A stretch of 64,000 nt of DNA, taken from positions 4,224,501 through 4,288,500 of the forward strand of contig NZ_CP023278.1 of NCBI RefSeq assembly GCF_002896875.1, given 5' to 3'. Within the stretch, counting starts at the first letter, position 1, and each line of letters opens with the position of its first letter. The stretch comes from Nostoc sp. CENA543 (GTDB lineage Bacteria; Cyanobacteriota; Cyanobacteriia; Cyanobacteriales; Nostocaceae). Of the stretch, positions 19,832 through 29,151 are shown one piece after another. The notes beneath the pieces were generated by a model that was given only the letters and a program-made list of their open reading frames with translations, did no database searches and was not told the origin of the DNA. The position numbers and the translations under genes were made by a program.

Positions 19832-19978
19832 ATAACTTACCATCATCAACAGCAGGTCATATTGCTGGTATTTAGTAAAATAGGTTCCAAGTAGATGCGG
19901 TCTAGTCAGTTCTCTCAAATTATTTCCAGGCTGCCTCCCCAGCTTCCCCATTCCTACTTTTCGGTGATTTTACTATAA

Positions 19979-21670
19979 CTATTTTCCTCTAGTTGGAATT
20001 AGCTCAGGGCTTTTCTTAATGAATTTCCAAAGAAGAACCTTTTGTTGCCGTTGTGCTTTGGAACCATATTTATCGAAGACTGAATAAACAGAAATTAGAT
20101 TTCCTTGTTCTTGCAAACTGTTTTTCATCTTCTCGGATGGATTATAAACAAATACATTTCTATATTGCTCTGAGATTTGCGGAATACGCCATTTATCAGG
20201 TTCTTTATCGGGTTCCACCATCAACTGTAATTTAACATCCTTCCTTAGTTCGTGGCTGAGAGAAAAAATTCTGATGAAAAAATCGTCACTAACTACTAGT
20301 GGCTCAGAGGAAGAGTTAATAATTTTAGCGATTTGATGATGATAATTATCTGTACCTTTTAACCACCATTGATGAGAATTTACTAAAGTTACACAAGAGG
20401 AAACTGAAATGGATATGAGAAGTACAGTTAAAAAATACCACTGCTTTTGGGATGGAAATTTAGCTGGTTGATGACCAGCTATTTTTTGGAAAAGCATGTA
20501 AATAACTGCAATCTGCATTCCCAAATAAGTGGGAATTAGATATCGGGCGCTTGATGAAAACTGAGACTTGAATAAAAAATCTGCAAAAATTGTTATGACT
20601 GCTGGAACTAACAACAGAGATAATACAAATAAATTATTCTGCTGTTGATAATTTCTGACTAGGAAATAAATGGAATAGGTAACCAAGACAATAACTATCA
20701 GCAGAACTAGAGTAAAAACAACAAGATAAATTTGGGGGCTACTGTCATTTAAGCTAAAATCTGCAAAAAACAAACTAATATTTCTAATCCATGCTTTAAT
20801 GAGGGTCAAATATGCGGCGGGAACTAAAGCATAATTACGCGCTCTATCTCTATGAATGATTAAAACAACTATCCATGGAACAAAAGTTAAACAACCAAAG
20901 CTCAGAGAAATCAGATAGGCGATGATTTTTCGATTCCATCGGAAACGTTCTGAAACCAATATATAAAATGTATGGGCTGCATAAACCAGAATAGAAAGTA
21001 AAAATGACCACAAACCTATGGATACACTTAAACTGTAAATTATCCAACTTCTAGCTGTATTGCTTCTTTGTGCCTGTAGAAGAGCAGCACTACTAAATAA
21101 TATTACTGTTATCCAAAAACTGAATGGTCTAGCTTCTTGTGAATACAAAATGTGGAATGGTGATACAGCCAAAAAAGCTACTGAAAAGTAGGCTATATAA
21201 ATGTTTTGAAAAATCTCTAAGCATAACCAATACATCATTGGCAATGCTAATATACTTGCTAAAACAGATAGACTACGAATCGCAGTTACAGAATCTCCAA
21301 AGCACTGAACCCAATACCTAGCAATGATAAAATATAATGGTGTATGTTGTGGCTCAAATGATATGATTCCTTTAATAGTATCTGAAATATTTTTGTGTGA
21401 ATTAAGTTCGGGATATTGATATTTTTTAATGTCATTAACATCAATCTCCCTGCCATCAAGTAGTTGTTCAGATACTTCTGATTGCAGATAACCAGACAGT
21501 TGTAAAGACGTAAATGTCTCATCTGTCCAATAAACTTTATCGGCTATATTAGAGCATCTAAAAAATATTCCTAAAACTAAGAGTATAGAAATTAAAAAGC
21601 ATAGTATTCTAGAAAAAATAGATTGATTAAAGATGGAAAAACTAAATTTTGGTAAATTTAAATATGTCAT
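19979..21670 (-). CDS. GT39/ArnT-like membrane glycosyltransferase
   Basis: A 563-residue polytopic protein with about eleven membrane segments and a C-terminal soluble part (from about 445). Seen: near the N terminus YWTDETFTSLQLSGYL, where the acidic pair corresponds to the catalytic Asp/Glu of protein mannosyltransferases and ArnT; then a loop containing EPQHTPLYFIIARYW, typical of this group. Such enzymes use polyprenyl-phosphate sugars on the outer face of the membrane. A decayed GT2 of the type that makes such donors lies immediately upstream (21884-22009), suggesting a former pair. The flanks hold transposase remnants, so this is a disturbed island in the locus. Confidence 0.88.
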   Translation of the reverse strand: MTYLNLPKFSFSIFNQSIFSRILCFLISILLVLGIFFRCSNIADKVYWTDETFTSLQLSGYLQSEVSEQLLDGREIDVNDIKKYQYPELNSHKNISDTIKGIISFEPQHTPLYFIIARYWVQCFGDSVTAIRSLSVLASILALPMMYWLCLEIFQNIYIAYFSVAFLAVSPFHILYSQEARPFSFWITVILFSSAALLQAQRSNTARSWIIYSLSVSIGLWSFLLSILVYAAHTFYILVSERFRWNRKIIAYLISLSFGCLTFVPWIVVLIIHRDRARNYALVPAAYLTLIKAWIRNISLFFADFSLNDSSPQIYLVVFTLVLLIVIVLVTYSIYFLVRNYQQQNNLFVLSLLLVPAVITIFADFLFKSQFSSSARYLIPTYLGMQIAVIYMLFQKIAGHQPAKFPSQKQWYFLTVLLISISVSSCVTLVNSHQWWLKGTDNYHHQIAKIINSSSEPLVVSDDFFIRIFSLSHELRKDVKLQLMVEPDKEPDKWRIPQISEQYRNVFVYNPSEKMKNSLQEQGNLISVYSVFDKYGSKAQRQQKVLLWKFIKKSPELIPTRGK

Positions 21671-22532
21671 TTTTTACCTGTAATCAATATCCTAATTTTT
21701 GCCGATTTAGGGAGTAGTTATCATCAGGTCAATATTAGAGAGATATTTTAATAAAAATTCTGATATAGCAAGTAACAATGGACAGCATTTAAAGACTTTG
21801 GCTATCTGTATTTATTTAAAATTGATGTACCAATCTATCGGGCAATCACTATATCATTCACTCTCATTTATTGCCTGAATGTATTATTTTTCAAGCAAAT
21901 TATATGATGCTTGGCTTAATATACTGATAACATTCTCTATATTTTCACTTTCTTTGTAAGTAGGAATTACTAGAGATAATAAAACTGTTCCACTAGTAGG
22001 ACTTACTTGTCAGTGTTAATTAAGGAATTTGCAAAGTACATATATGGTACTTTTACTAAATAATTACCTTGATTATCCTTCATTTCATTCATCATTCAAA
22101 ATTATTTGAGTGTAATTTATTAACAGTATTTTGTTTAACCCCTTTTATAGTTATATAAAGCTAAATCTGTAAAATTAATCAGAATTCTTACTAGGTTTTA
22201 TAAATTCTTTAATTTAGATAAGTTATCCTTTATGAATTCTTTAACCTATATCCTGTAAACACTAAATACTAGTATCAATAAATACTTTTAAGCAGATTAT
22301 CTCTTGCTAATGGAGTATCAAATGTAAGGGCAATTCATATATTTCCCATAGAGTGAATCAAGACTTTCACATCCTTTTAGATCATTTTTGTTTGCCTAAT
22401 TTCTGAAGATATCTGAAGATTTTCTAGGCCTATCTAACTGAAGTACCCTATAGATTGAATATTTTTTAATTTGTCAGTCACTCAATATGTGACTTTTGAG
22501 AAAAAAATTAGGTTAAGTTTTATCAGGCGGCT
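21671..22532. other. Decayed AT-rich interval
   Basis: About 860 bp, very AT-rich. Apart from the glycosyltransferase stub at 21884-22009 (listed separately) I see no coding potential, RNA gene or clear repeat. The following transposase remnant begins at 22533. Confidence 0.5.
21884..22009 (-). pseudogene. N-terminal stub of a GT2 (polyprenyl-P-sugar synthase type)
   Basis: The minus strand encodes, after an in-frame stop at 22010-22012, a stretch containing VLLSLVIPTYKESENIEN and then VISILSQASYNLLEK before TAA. That is the N-terminal signature (VIPTYNExENI) of dolichyl-phosphate-mannose synthase-like GT2 enzymes. There is no ATG, and nothing recognisable follows the stop. Only about 41 codons remain. 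Its position upstream of the GT39-like gene on the same strand fits the usual pairing of these families. Confidence 0.75.
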
Positions 22533-22830
22533 ATGGAGGCGAGATTTGAAGGGTTAAGTGACTCAGAGTGGAAGCTGTTTGAATATATATTACCAAAGGA
22601 ACCAGAAAAGAAAGTACGGGGAATAACTCATGCACCATTTCAATATATACTTAACACCTTATTGTATATATTGATAACAGAATGTTGTTGGTGTATGCTC
22701 CCACTGGAGAAATTTGGGCATCAAAAATTGCAACGCACAGATGGCAACAATCTTGGGAAACAGACGGAACTTTGGAAAATTTACAGATTGGTATCCATAA
22801 ATTATATAAAATTATATTTACGTTTTGATA
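22533..22830 (+). pseudogene. Frameshifted, truncated IS5-type (DUF4096) transposase
   Basis: It starts with ATG and MEARFEGLSDSEWKLFEYIL, the N terminus of the DUF4096 half of IS5-family transposases, and runs to about ECCWCMLP near 22702. The homologous reading then continues in the next frame as GEIWASKIATHRWQQSWE and TDGTLENLQ before a stop near 22830. So there is a one-base frameshift, and the C-terminal DDE half is absent. It is a second, less decayed relative of the remnant at 19484-19831, in the opposite orientation. Confidence 0.85.
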
Positions 22831-23294
22831 AAAATTACGTAAAGTTATTGGTAATTCTATTGAAACTCTATTGATATGTATTATCTTTCAAGCAGACAAA
22901 AAAATGTTATTAAGTAAATCTTTAGCCTTATGTAAATTCAGGCTTCAATAGTGTCTATGAGTCATGCTGTATTTCTGCACAGCACCTAAATTTCAGAGAA
23001 GTAGATTCTTCTTATGAATCAATATAGAAAATACTTATATTATAAATAATAAAAATATAGGTTGAATAATGATTCATTTAAAAATATCGATACTATAACT
23101 ATATAGATATCCAACGATAGATTTAAATCAGTAGGAAAATAGAATCATTCGTGGGAAAATATGCCAATAAAGCAAGTGTAATAAGAGCAAGCCTTAACTA
23201 TATAACCTACTAAGGTAAATAAGCTTAGGAAATTAATTTTTGCAAATATCATCTCAAAAAAGTAAATATGCAACCGTATATAAAGGCAAAAACT
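22831..23294. other. AT-rich intergenic region
   Basis: About 460 bp between the transposase remnant and the next glycosyltransferase. No gene or structured repeat is visible; it presumably contains the promoter of the downstream GT2 gene. Confidence 0.4.
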
Positions 23295-24209
23295 ATGAAT
23301 GAACAACCTCTAGTTAGTATTCTAATCAATAATTATAATTATGAACGGTTTTTACCTGAAGCTATTGAGAGTGTCTTGAATCAAAATTATTCCCCTGTAG
23401 AAATTGTTGTAGTTGATGATGGTTCTAAAGATAATTCTCAGGAAGTTATTAGATGTTATGGGGAAAAAGTTATCTCCGTATTTAAAAAAAATGGTGGACA
23501 AGCTTCGGCTTTTAATGCTGGTTTTAGTGCCAGTCATGGAGAAATAATTTGTTTTCTTGATGCCGATGATTACTATTATGTAGATAAGGTTGGTCACATA
23601 GTTGATATTTTTAGACAATATCCTGCTGCGGGTTGGATTTTTCACGAACTAGATGATTTAGATCAAAATGGAAATTCTGTAGAAAGAGCAGAAAACCAAT
23701 GTTTGTCTGAGTTTAAGTTGACTAATTTTCGTGATGACCTTTTAAAGGGTAATAGTCTATGTTGGATGCCAGCAACTAGCGGATTATGCTTTAGACGCAA
23801 TATATTAGACAAAATTTTGCCTATGCCAGAAAATATGAGAATATCAGCTGATAACTTTTTACGACTGGCAGCTACTTATCTAGGTTCTGGAATATTATTA
23901 CCAGAAAAACTAGCAGTACACCGTATTCATGGTTCTAATTTATTTGAATTTAGACCAGACTTAGAGTATATCAATGCAGAGACAAATATTAAAACTTCCT
24001 ATTACTTAAAACAAAAGTTTCCTGAAACAAAACCGTTTGCAGATAGACTCTTTGCTCATTCATTGGGCAGAATGGTTGCCAAAGATGGTTTTGCTAAAGC
24101 TTATAAAATAACAGAATCACGAGAGTATATAAATCAATCCTCGTGGGAGTTTTGGTTATCTTGCGCTCCTAGAATTGTTTATAACTATGCTAAGGCAGTT
24201 CTAACTTAA
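23295..24209 (+). CDS. Family 2 glycosyltransferase
   Basis: A soluble GT-A enzyme of about 304 residues. Seen from the chosen ATG: PLVSILINNYNYERFLPEAI at the N terminus, VEIVVVDDGSKDNS, NGGQASAFNAGF and CFLDADDYY with the DXD metal site. The later SADNFLRLAATYLG segment occupies the catalytic-base region. An in-frame ATG at 23268 would add nine residues. The later start was chosen because it places the GT2 strand at the usual distance and has an AAGG upstream. Acceptor and sugar are unknown. Confidence 0.92.
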   Translation: MNEQPLVSILINNYNYERFLPEAIESVLNQNYSPVEIVVVDDGSKDNSQEVIRCYGEKVISVFKKNGGQASAFNAGFSASHGEIICFLDADDYYYVDKVGHIVDIFRQYPAAGWIFHELDDLDQNGNSVERAENQCLSEFKLTNFRDDLLKGNSLCWMPATSGLCFRRNILDKILPMPENMRISADNFLRLAATYLGSGILLPEKLAVHRIHGSNLFEFRPDLEYINAETNIKTSYYLKQKFPETKPFADRLFAHSLGRMVAKDGFAKAYKITESREYINQSSWEFWLSCAPRIVYNYAKAVLT

Positions 24210-24331
24210 GTAATCAAGAATTGAAATAATTTTAATACTAGAGTAGTTTCAAATAAATTGAACACTGAGTCGCTAACTTTGCGAAAAGTGATACCCTAAG
24301 TATAAATTCCAGTGCCAGGATAAATTATCAA

Positions 24332-25522
24332 ATGTCTCAAACCTACTCCTTACAGAAGTCTGCAAAAACAGACAATGAGAAAAAAAAGTCCATAAAATCA
24401 ATTGCCATTGTTGGTTGTGGATTTGTAGCTGACTACTATCTGAAAACCTTGCCCCTGCATTCAGGAATACAATTAGTGGGAGTGATGGATCGGAATTGCG
24501 ATCGCGCTTCTAACTTTGCCACCTATCATGGAATTTCTCACATTTATAATTCCTTAGAAGAACTGCTGGATGATGATCGAGTCGATATAGTTTTGAACTT
24601 AACCAATCCTAGCAGTCATTACTCAGTTTCTCTAGCTTGTTTAAAAGCAGGTAAGCACGTTTACTCGGAAAAGCCACTAGCAATGGAGATGTGGCAAGCA
24701 GAAGAATTGGCTACATTAGCGCAGCAAAAAGGACTGTATCTTTCTTCCGCACCATGTAGTCTTCTGGGCGAAACAGCGCAGACAATCTGGAAGGCTTTAC
24801 GGGAAAATCAATTAGGAACAGTCCGACTAGTCTATGCAGAAATGGATGATGGACTCATTCATCAGATGCCTTATCAAAAATGGGTCAGCGAATCAGGTAT
24901 TCCTTGGCCTTACAAGGACGAATTTGAAGTAGGCTGTACCTTAGAACACGCTGGTTATTATGTTACATGGCTGACTGCATTTTTCGGCCCGGCAGAAACA
25001 GTCACAGCCTTTTCATCTTGCTTGATTCCAGATAAACAAACTGATGTTCCTCTAGATATTAATGCACCAGACTTTTCTGTCGCCTGTATTAAATTTGCCT
25101 CTGGCGTAGTTGCTAGATTAACTTGTAGTATCGTTGCTCCCCATGACCACTCATTAAGAATTATTGGCGATCGCGGTATACTTGGCATTCATGACTCTTG
25201 GTTTTATGGAACACCAGTATACATCAGACGCAGCATCAATATTGGCAGAAAAAGACTAGAGGGGGTTTGGAAACAACGCTATCCACTAGTGAAAAAAGCT
25301 CCCAAATTAGGATACAGAGGCGCGCAGCAAATGGATTTTTGTCGTGGTGTGGCAGAAATGGCAGAAGCGATAGTTAATGACAGACCTTGTCGGCTTTCCA
25401 CAGCGTTTTCTCTGCATAACAATGAGCTGGTTTTAGCAATACATAACTCCCTAGAGACAGGCTGCACTTATAAAATGACAACTTCCTTTGAGACAATTGA
25501 ACCTATGCCTTGGGCTAAGTAA
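24332..25522 (+). CDS. Gfo/Idh/MocA family oxidoreductase
   Basis: A 396-residue NAD(P)-dependent sugar oxidoreductase. Seen: Rossmann motif IAIVGCGFVADYYL near residues 24-37, then DDRVDIVLNLTNPSSHY and the family signature EKPLAM near residue 113-118 that carries the conserved Lys. The C-terminal substrate domain contains LEHAGYYVTW with the conserved His. Enzymes of this family in polysaccharide loci oxidise or reduce nucleotide-sugar C3 or C2 positions. An acyltransferase gene follows about 100 nt downstream on the same strand. Confidence 0.93.
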   Translation: MSQTYSLQKSAKTDNEKKKSIKSIAIVGCGFVADYYLKTLPLHSGIQLVGVMDRNCDRASNFATYHGISHIYNSLEELLDDDRVDIVLNLTNPSSHYSVSLACLKAGKHVYSEKPLAMEMWQAEELATLAQQKGLYLSSAPCSLLGETAQTIWKALRENQLGTVRLVYAEMDDGLIHQMPYQKWVSESGIPWPYKDEFEVGCTLEHAGYYVTWLTAFFGPAETVTAFSSCLIPDKQTDVPLDINAPDFSVACIKFASGVVARLTCSIVAPHDHSLRIIGDRGILGIHDSWFYGTPVYIRRSINIGRKRLEGVWKQRYPLVKKAPKLGYRGAQQMDFCRGVAEMAEAIVNDRPCRLSTAFSLHNNELVLAIHNSLETGCTYKMTTSFETIEPMPWAK

Positions 25523-25619
25523 TGTATGTATATTTTTGAACAAATTTATTATTTACGAAGTTATCATTGATGGTCATTTCCATTGGAAAATACTAATACA
25601 AAATAAAAATTGCTTTTTT

Positions 25620-26666
25620 ATGAATTCCACAGAATCTTCCTCAATAGTTTCTTTGTTCAAGACAAAAGCCCGATTAAGTTGGGTCGATTATGCTAAAGGC
25701 ATTGGCATATTTCTAGTAGTAGTGGGACACATCCTGCGGGGATTAATCAATAGTTCAATTCTCGAACCATCAGGACTACTGAGCTTTGTTGATAATTGGA
25801 TATATGCTTTCCATATGCCTTTGTTCTTTTTTATATCAGGTTTGTTTATCCAACGTTCATTAAATAAACCTTTTGGAGATTTTTTTATAGGAAAACTCTG
25901 TACAATTGCCTACCCATACTTTCTCTGGTCATTGATTCAAGGTATATTTCAAGCAATCGGTTCTAGATATGCCAATAACAATTTTTCTATCCTCAATATT
26001 TGGAAGATTATTTATGAACCACTTTTACAATTTTGGTTTCTATATACCTTATTTGCCATAGTAATTATTTATGCTATATTTTATCATTTAAAACTAAAGC
26101 CATTTTTCTTCTTTATATTTGCAGTTATTCTTTACATATGCCAAGTTTTCAATATTGATTTTGGTTCTTGGGGAATATTGTATTTGTTTCGTAACCACGC
26201 AATTTACTTTGCATTAGGTGCAGTCATAAGTGTGATAGATTTAACATCATTTCTTATGAAAATAAGGCCTCTCATTTCTATATATTTTTCGTTATTCGGA
26301 TATACAATAGTAGGTTGGGTGGCATACTTCCAGGTTACTCAAAATATAGTTGCTATTCCCCTAATTGCAGTAATTGGTATTTGTGCATCAGTGCTTTTAG
26401 CATCTGTGTTAGATAAGCTAAATGTGCTGAAATTTTTACATACTTGGGGGAAATTGTCTTTAGGGATTTTTGTTGCTCACACTCTAGCAGCATCTGTTTT
26501 CCGTATTATCTTACAACACTTTTTTAATTTTGTAGAACCAATCACCCATCTGGTATTAGGAACTATTATAGGTATATACATTCCTATCTTAATAGATTTA
26601 ACATGCTCAAAACTAAGTTTTGAATCTGTTTTTACACTAAAACTTGTTAATGGAAAAACTAATTGA
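25620..26666 (+). CDS. Acyltransferase-3 family membrane protein
   Basis: A membrane acyltransferase of about 348 residues. Seen: LSWVDYAKGIGIFLVVVGHIL with the conserved His, WIYAFHMPLFFFISGLF as helix 2, and about ten hydrophobic segments. The reading frame is open from 25488, inside the preceding gene, but the ATG at 25620 (MNSTESSS) is preferred. It puts the first membrane helix about 25 residues in and avoids an unusual overlap. It may acetylate or otherwise acylate the polysaccharide repeat. It is the second acyltransferase-3 gene of the locus and is not closely similar to the one at 987-2168. Confidence 0.9.
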   Translation: MNSTESSSIVSLFKTKARLSWVDYAKGIGIFLVVVGHILRGLINSSILEPSGLLSFVDNWIYAFHMPLFFFISGLFIQRSLNKPFGDFFIGKLCTIAYPYFLWSLIQGIFQAIGSRYANNNFSILNIWKIIYEPLLQFWFLYTLFAIVIIYAIFYHLKLKPFFFFIFAVILYICQVFNIDFGSWGILYLFRNHAIYFALGAVISVIDLTSFLMKIRPLISIYFSLFGYTIVGWVAYFQVTQNIVAIPLIAVIGICASVLLASVLDKLNVLKFLHTWGKLSLGIFVAHTLAASVFRIILQHFFNFVEPITHLVLGTIIGIYIPILIDLTCSKLSFESVFTLKLVNGKTN

Positions 26667-26789
26667 CTTAGCAAAATTATCAATCTAAAATAGACTTAAA
26701 CAATATTTACTGCTTATTTTGCAATTTTAGATGTTGGGTTGTTCAAATTAAAATCTAAAATCTTGTTAACTTTAGTTATTTATGCTGAA

Positions 26790-26808
26790 AGGGCTAGACT
26801 CTAGCCCT
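26790..26808. terminator. Small GC-rich hairpin between convergent genes
   Basis: A perfect 8-bp stem, AGGGCTAG / CTAGCCCT, with a 3-nt loop, 123 nt after the acyltransferase stop. No clear T-tract on either strand. Confidence 0.35.
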
Positions 26809-26830
26809 AATCAGACACATAAATAACATC

Positions 26831-26868
26831 ATTAATGTTGAATTGCTATTAAGCAATTCAACATTAAT
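26831..26868. terminator. 17-bp perfect hairpin overlapping a stop codon
   Basis: Arms 26831-26847 and 26852-26868 are perfect reverse complements around a 4-nt loop. The right arm includes the TAA stop (26864-26866, minus strand) of the GT4 gene. It lies between convergent genes and could end transcription from both sides, though the stem is AT-rich and lacks a strong T-tract. Confidence 0.55.
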
Positions 26869-28069
26869 CTGACAGAGCATTTTTCATCACACTGTACAAA
26901 CGCGTAGCCTCAAGGTGGATGTTAAACTCCTGTTCTACTTTTGCTCTCCCAGCTTTACCAAAAGCTATTCGCAATTGAACATCTTGAAATAATTGGTCTA
27001 TACGATATGCTAAAGTAACGGGATCGCCTGGTGGAACAAGATACCCACTTACCCCATTCTCAACTAACTCACTCACACCAGCAATCTGTGTGGCTACCAC
27101 AGGTACACCCGCAGCCATTGCTTCCATCAAGACTACAGGTACACCTTCAGCGAAGCTAGACATAATGAAGATATCTGCTTGTTGCATATATTGGCGTACT
27201 TCAGTCTGGGATTGATAGCCCACAAATTTGACATTGTTGCTCAACCCCAGTTTTTCCGTCATTTGTTCTAAATTAGAGCGATCTGGGCCATCACCGACCA
27301 CTGTTAGTAACACATCAGGGTGCGATCGCCGCGAAATTGCTAGACTTTCTAACAGAATTGGTAATCCCTTGACTACAGCCAACCGTCCTACATACAGTAA
27401 GCTTTTCCTTGACTGATTATGGTTCACTATGTTGAACAAGGCAGGATCTACACCACAGTGAATGATGTGCATTTTTTGCCATTTGTCAGCCGAGGCAAAG
27501 ATCATCCCTTGACTACGACAGTAATGGCTGATGCAAGCCACAAACAACGCCCTATTGATTTTTTCGTCAAGCCGCCATTTATGTGGTTCAAAAAATATGT
27601 AAGGGCCGTGCATCGTAAAACTAAAACTAAACCCACCCAATTCCGCAGCCAGCATAGCCACACTACAACTTGAATCACCAAAGTGGTTATGTAGGTGGAT
27701 AATTTGCTGTTGATGAATTTCTCTGGCGAGAATACCAGCTTCTATAAAGTAAAACAGTTGATAGAGTGTGCCACGCAAACCATGTTGACGGGTTTTCCAT
27801 GCTAATTTCAATGCCCCTAGATATCTCACGGGGGAACTAATCAACAGATTGCTATGGGCTAGCAATAAACGGATAGGATTTACAGGCAAAATGTAAAATG
27901 TGCGATCGCGCTCTCTCTGTTGTTCTGCTCCAACTATATGTTCATCCCCAGTCCGACGCACAGAAAATGTGTGTACGTCCATACCCAATTCTCTGAGGGC
28001 TGCTACTTCCCTTTGAATGAATGTATCTGTTGCCCTGGGATATTCTCCTGTAAGGTAGGCAATACGCAT
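26864..28069 (-). CDS. Glycosyltransferase, GT4/group 1 (colanic-acid type)
   Basis: A 401-residue GT-B enzyme. Seen: N-terminal RIAYLTGEYPRATDTFIQRE, typical of colanic-acid WcaL-like transferases; HLHNHFGDSS and FTMHGPYIFF in the acceptor half; LLYVGRLAVVKGLPILLESL at the donor domain; and FAEGVPVVLMEAMAAGVPVVA with the E-x7-E motif. It sits 20 nt downstream of the SDR gene on the same strand, so the two form an operon. In that group the enzyme often adds a galactose or glucose; specificity is not readable here. Confidence 0.93.
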   Translation of the reverse strand: MRIAYLTGEYPRATDTFIQREVAALRELGMDVHTFSVRRTGDEHIVGAEQQRERDRTFYILPVNPIRLLLAHSNLLISSPVRYLGALKLAWKTRQHGLRGTLYQLFYFIEAGILAREIHQQQIIHLHNHFGDSSCSVAMLAAELGGFSFSFTMHGPYIFFEPHKWRLDEKINRALFVACISHYCRSQGMIFASADKWQKMHIIHCGVDPALFNIVNHNQSRKSLLYVGRLAVVKGLPILLESLAISRRSHPDVLLTVVGDGPDRSNLEQMTEKLGLSNNVKFVGYQSQTEVRQYMQQADIFIMSSFAEGVPVVLMEAMAAGVPVVATQIAGVSELVENGVSGYLVPPGDPVTLAYRIDQLFQDVQLRIAFGKAGRAKVEQEFNIHLEATRLYSVMKNALSD

Positions 28070-28089
28070 AGAGAAATAATTATTAATTG

Positions 28090-29151
28090 CTATTTTAACG
28101 ATTGAGTGGGCAGGCTAGAAGATTCTAGAGTCAAATTACACTGCAAATTCGGTAATTCGACGTTACTACAACTGCGTTTAAGGGCAGTGTCGAGTGCATA
28201 TTTCGGCTGCCAGTTGAGTAGTTGCCGGGCGCGGGCGTTAGTGTATGTTAATGGCTTAAATCGCGCATGCAATCTTTCAGGTATCAGAATACCTGGTAGT
28301 CTGATTTTACCTGACAACAATGATTGATTACACAACCAAATCAGTTGAGTTAATAGTCGCATTGCTGTCCAGTTTATGGGGATAGTGTATGGCGACTGTG
28401 GCATAAGCCGACTTATTTTATCAGCATAAACCTTTTGAGTTGGTAAATCGTCATCAACAATATTGATTGTTTCACCAATTGTTTGATTGCACTCCACAGC
28501 TAAAACAATTGCCTCCGCACAGTTTTCCACGTAAGTCAAAGGAATTTGAGCATTACCGCCAATTCGCAACCACAGGTGATCGCTCACCTTCAACCCCAAA
28601 AGCGCATTCCATAAATGATCTCGCCCATAAATCATTCCCGGACGGATAATTGTGACTTGTCCCTTATTTTCCTCTTCAAACCTACGAAACAGATTTTCTT
28701 GAAGTAGCTTGACTTGTGTATAGACATCGCGATGTTTTGATTCCTTGACAATCAAGGAAGTTTCATCAACAGTTGCACCAGATGGTATATTGATGTAGTC
28801 ATACACTGAGAAAGTGCTGATTGCTACTAATCTCAATACTTGATAATCTGCTATCTCTTCTAGTAAAGTCTGTGTTGCAGCAACGGTGTTAGCATACTGG
28901 GTGTCAAAATCTCCAGTTTTCGATGCTACTAAGTGGATCACCGCATCAATCCCTTTTAAGACATCTGACAAAACATTTTGTTGAGTCAAATCTAGACAAG
29001 TCACTTCTACTGCCGGATGACCATACCAAAGTAAACGTCTCTCGTTAGTGCTTGGTCTGATCACCGCACACACTTGATGCCCACGTTGTAATGCTGCTAG
29101 GACAACATATTGCCCTAAAAAACCAGATGCACCCGTAATCAATAATTTCAT
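28090..29151 (-). CDS. NAD-dependent epimerase/dehydratase (extended SDR)
   Basis: A 353-residue extended short-chain dehydrogenase. Seen: KLLITGASGFLGQYVV with the N-terminal NAD loop, DAVIHLVASKTG, the serine of ISTFSVYD, and the YTQVK catalytic Tyr/Lys pair near residue 142-146, followed by VTIIRPGMIYG. Substrates in this group are usually nucleotide sugars. It is the first gene of a two-gene minus-strand operon with the downstream GT4. A start at 29151 gives the normal one-residue lead to the Rossmann strand. Confidence 0.92.
   Translation of the reverse strand: MKLLITGASGFLGQYVVLAALQRGHQVCAVIRPSTNERRLLWYGHPAVEVTCLDLTQQNVLSDVLKGIDAVIHLVASKTGDFDTQYANTVAATQTLLEEIADYQVLRLVAISTFSVYDYINIPSGATVDETSLIVKESKHRDVYTQVKLLQENLFRRFEEENKGQVTIIRPGMIYGRDHLWNALLGLKVSDHLWLRIGGNAQIPLTYVENCAEAIVLAVECNQTIGETINIVDDDLPTQKVYADKISRLMPQSPYTIPINWTAMRLLTQLIWLCNQSLLSGKIRLPGILIPERLHARFKPLTYTNARARQLLNWQPKYALDTALKRSCSNVELPNLQCNLTLESSSLPTQSLK

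Noticed and set aside
22533-22874. Intact 113-residue gene
   Set aside because: The second half is an out-of-frame reading of a transposase; the homologous sequence continues in the next frame.
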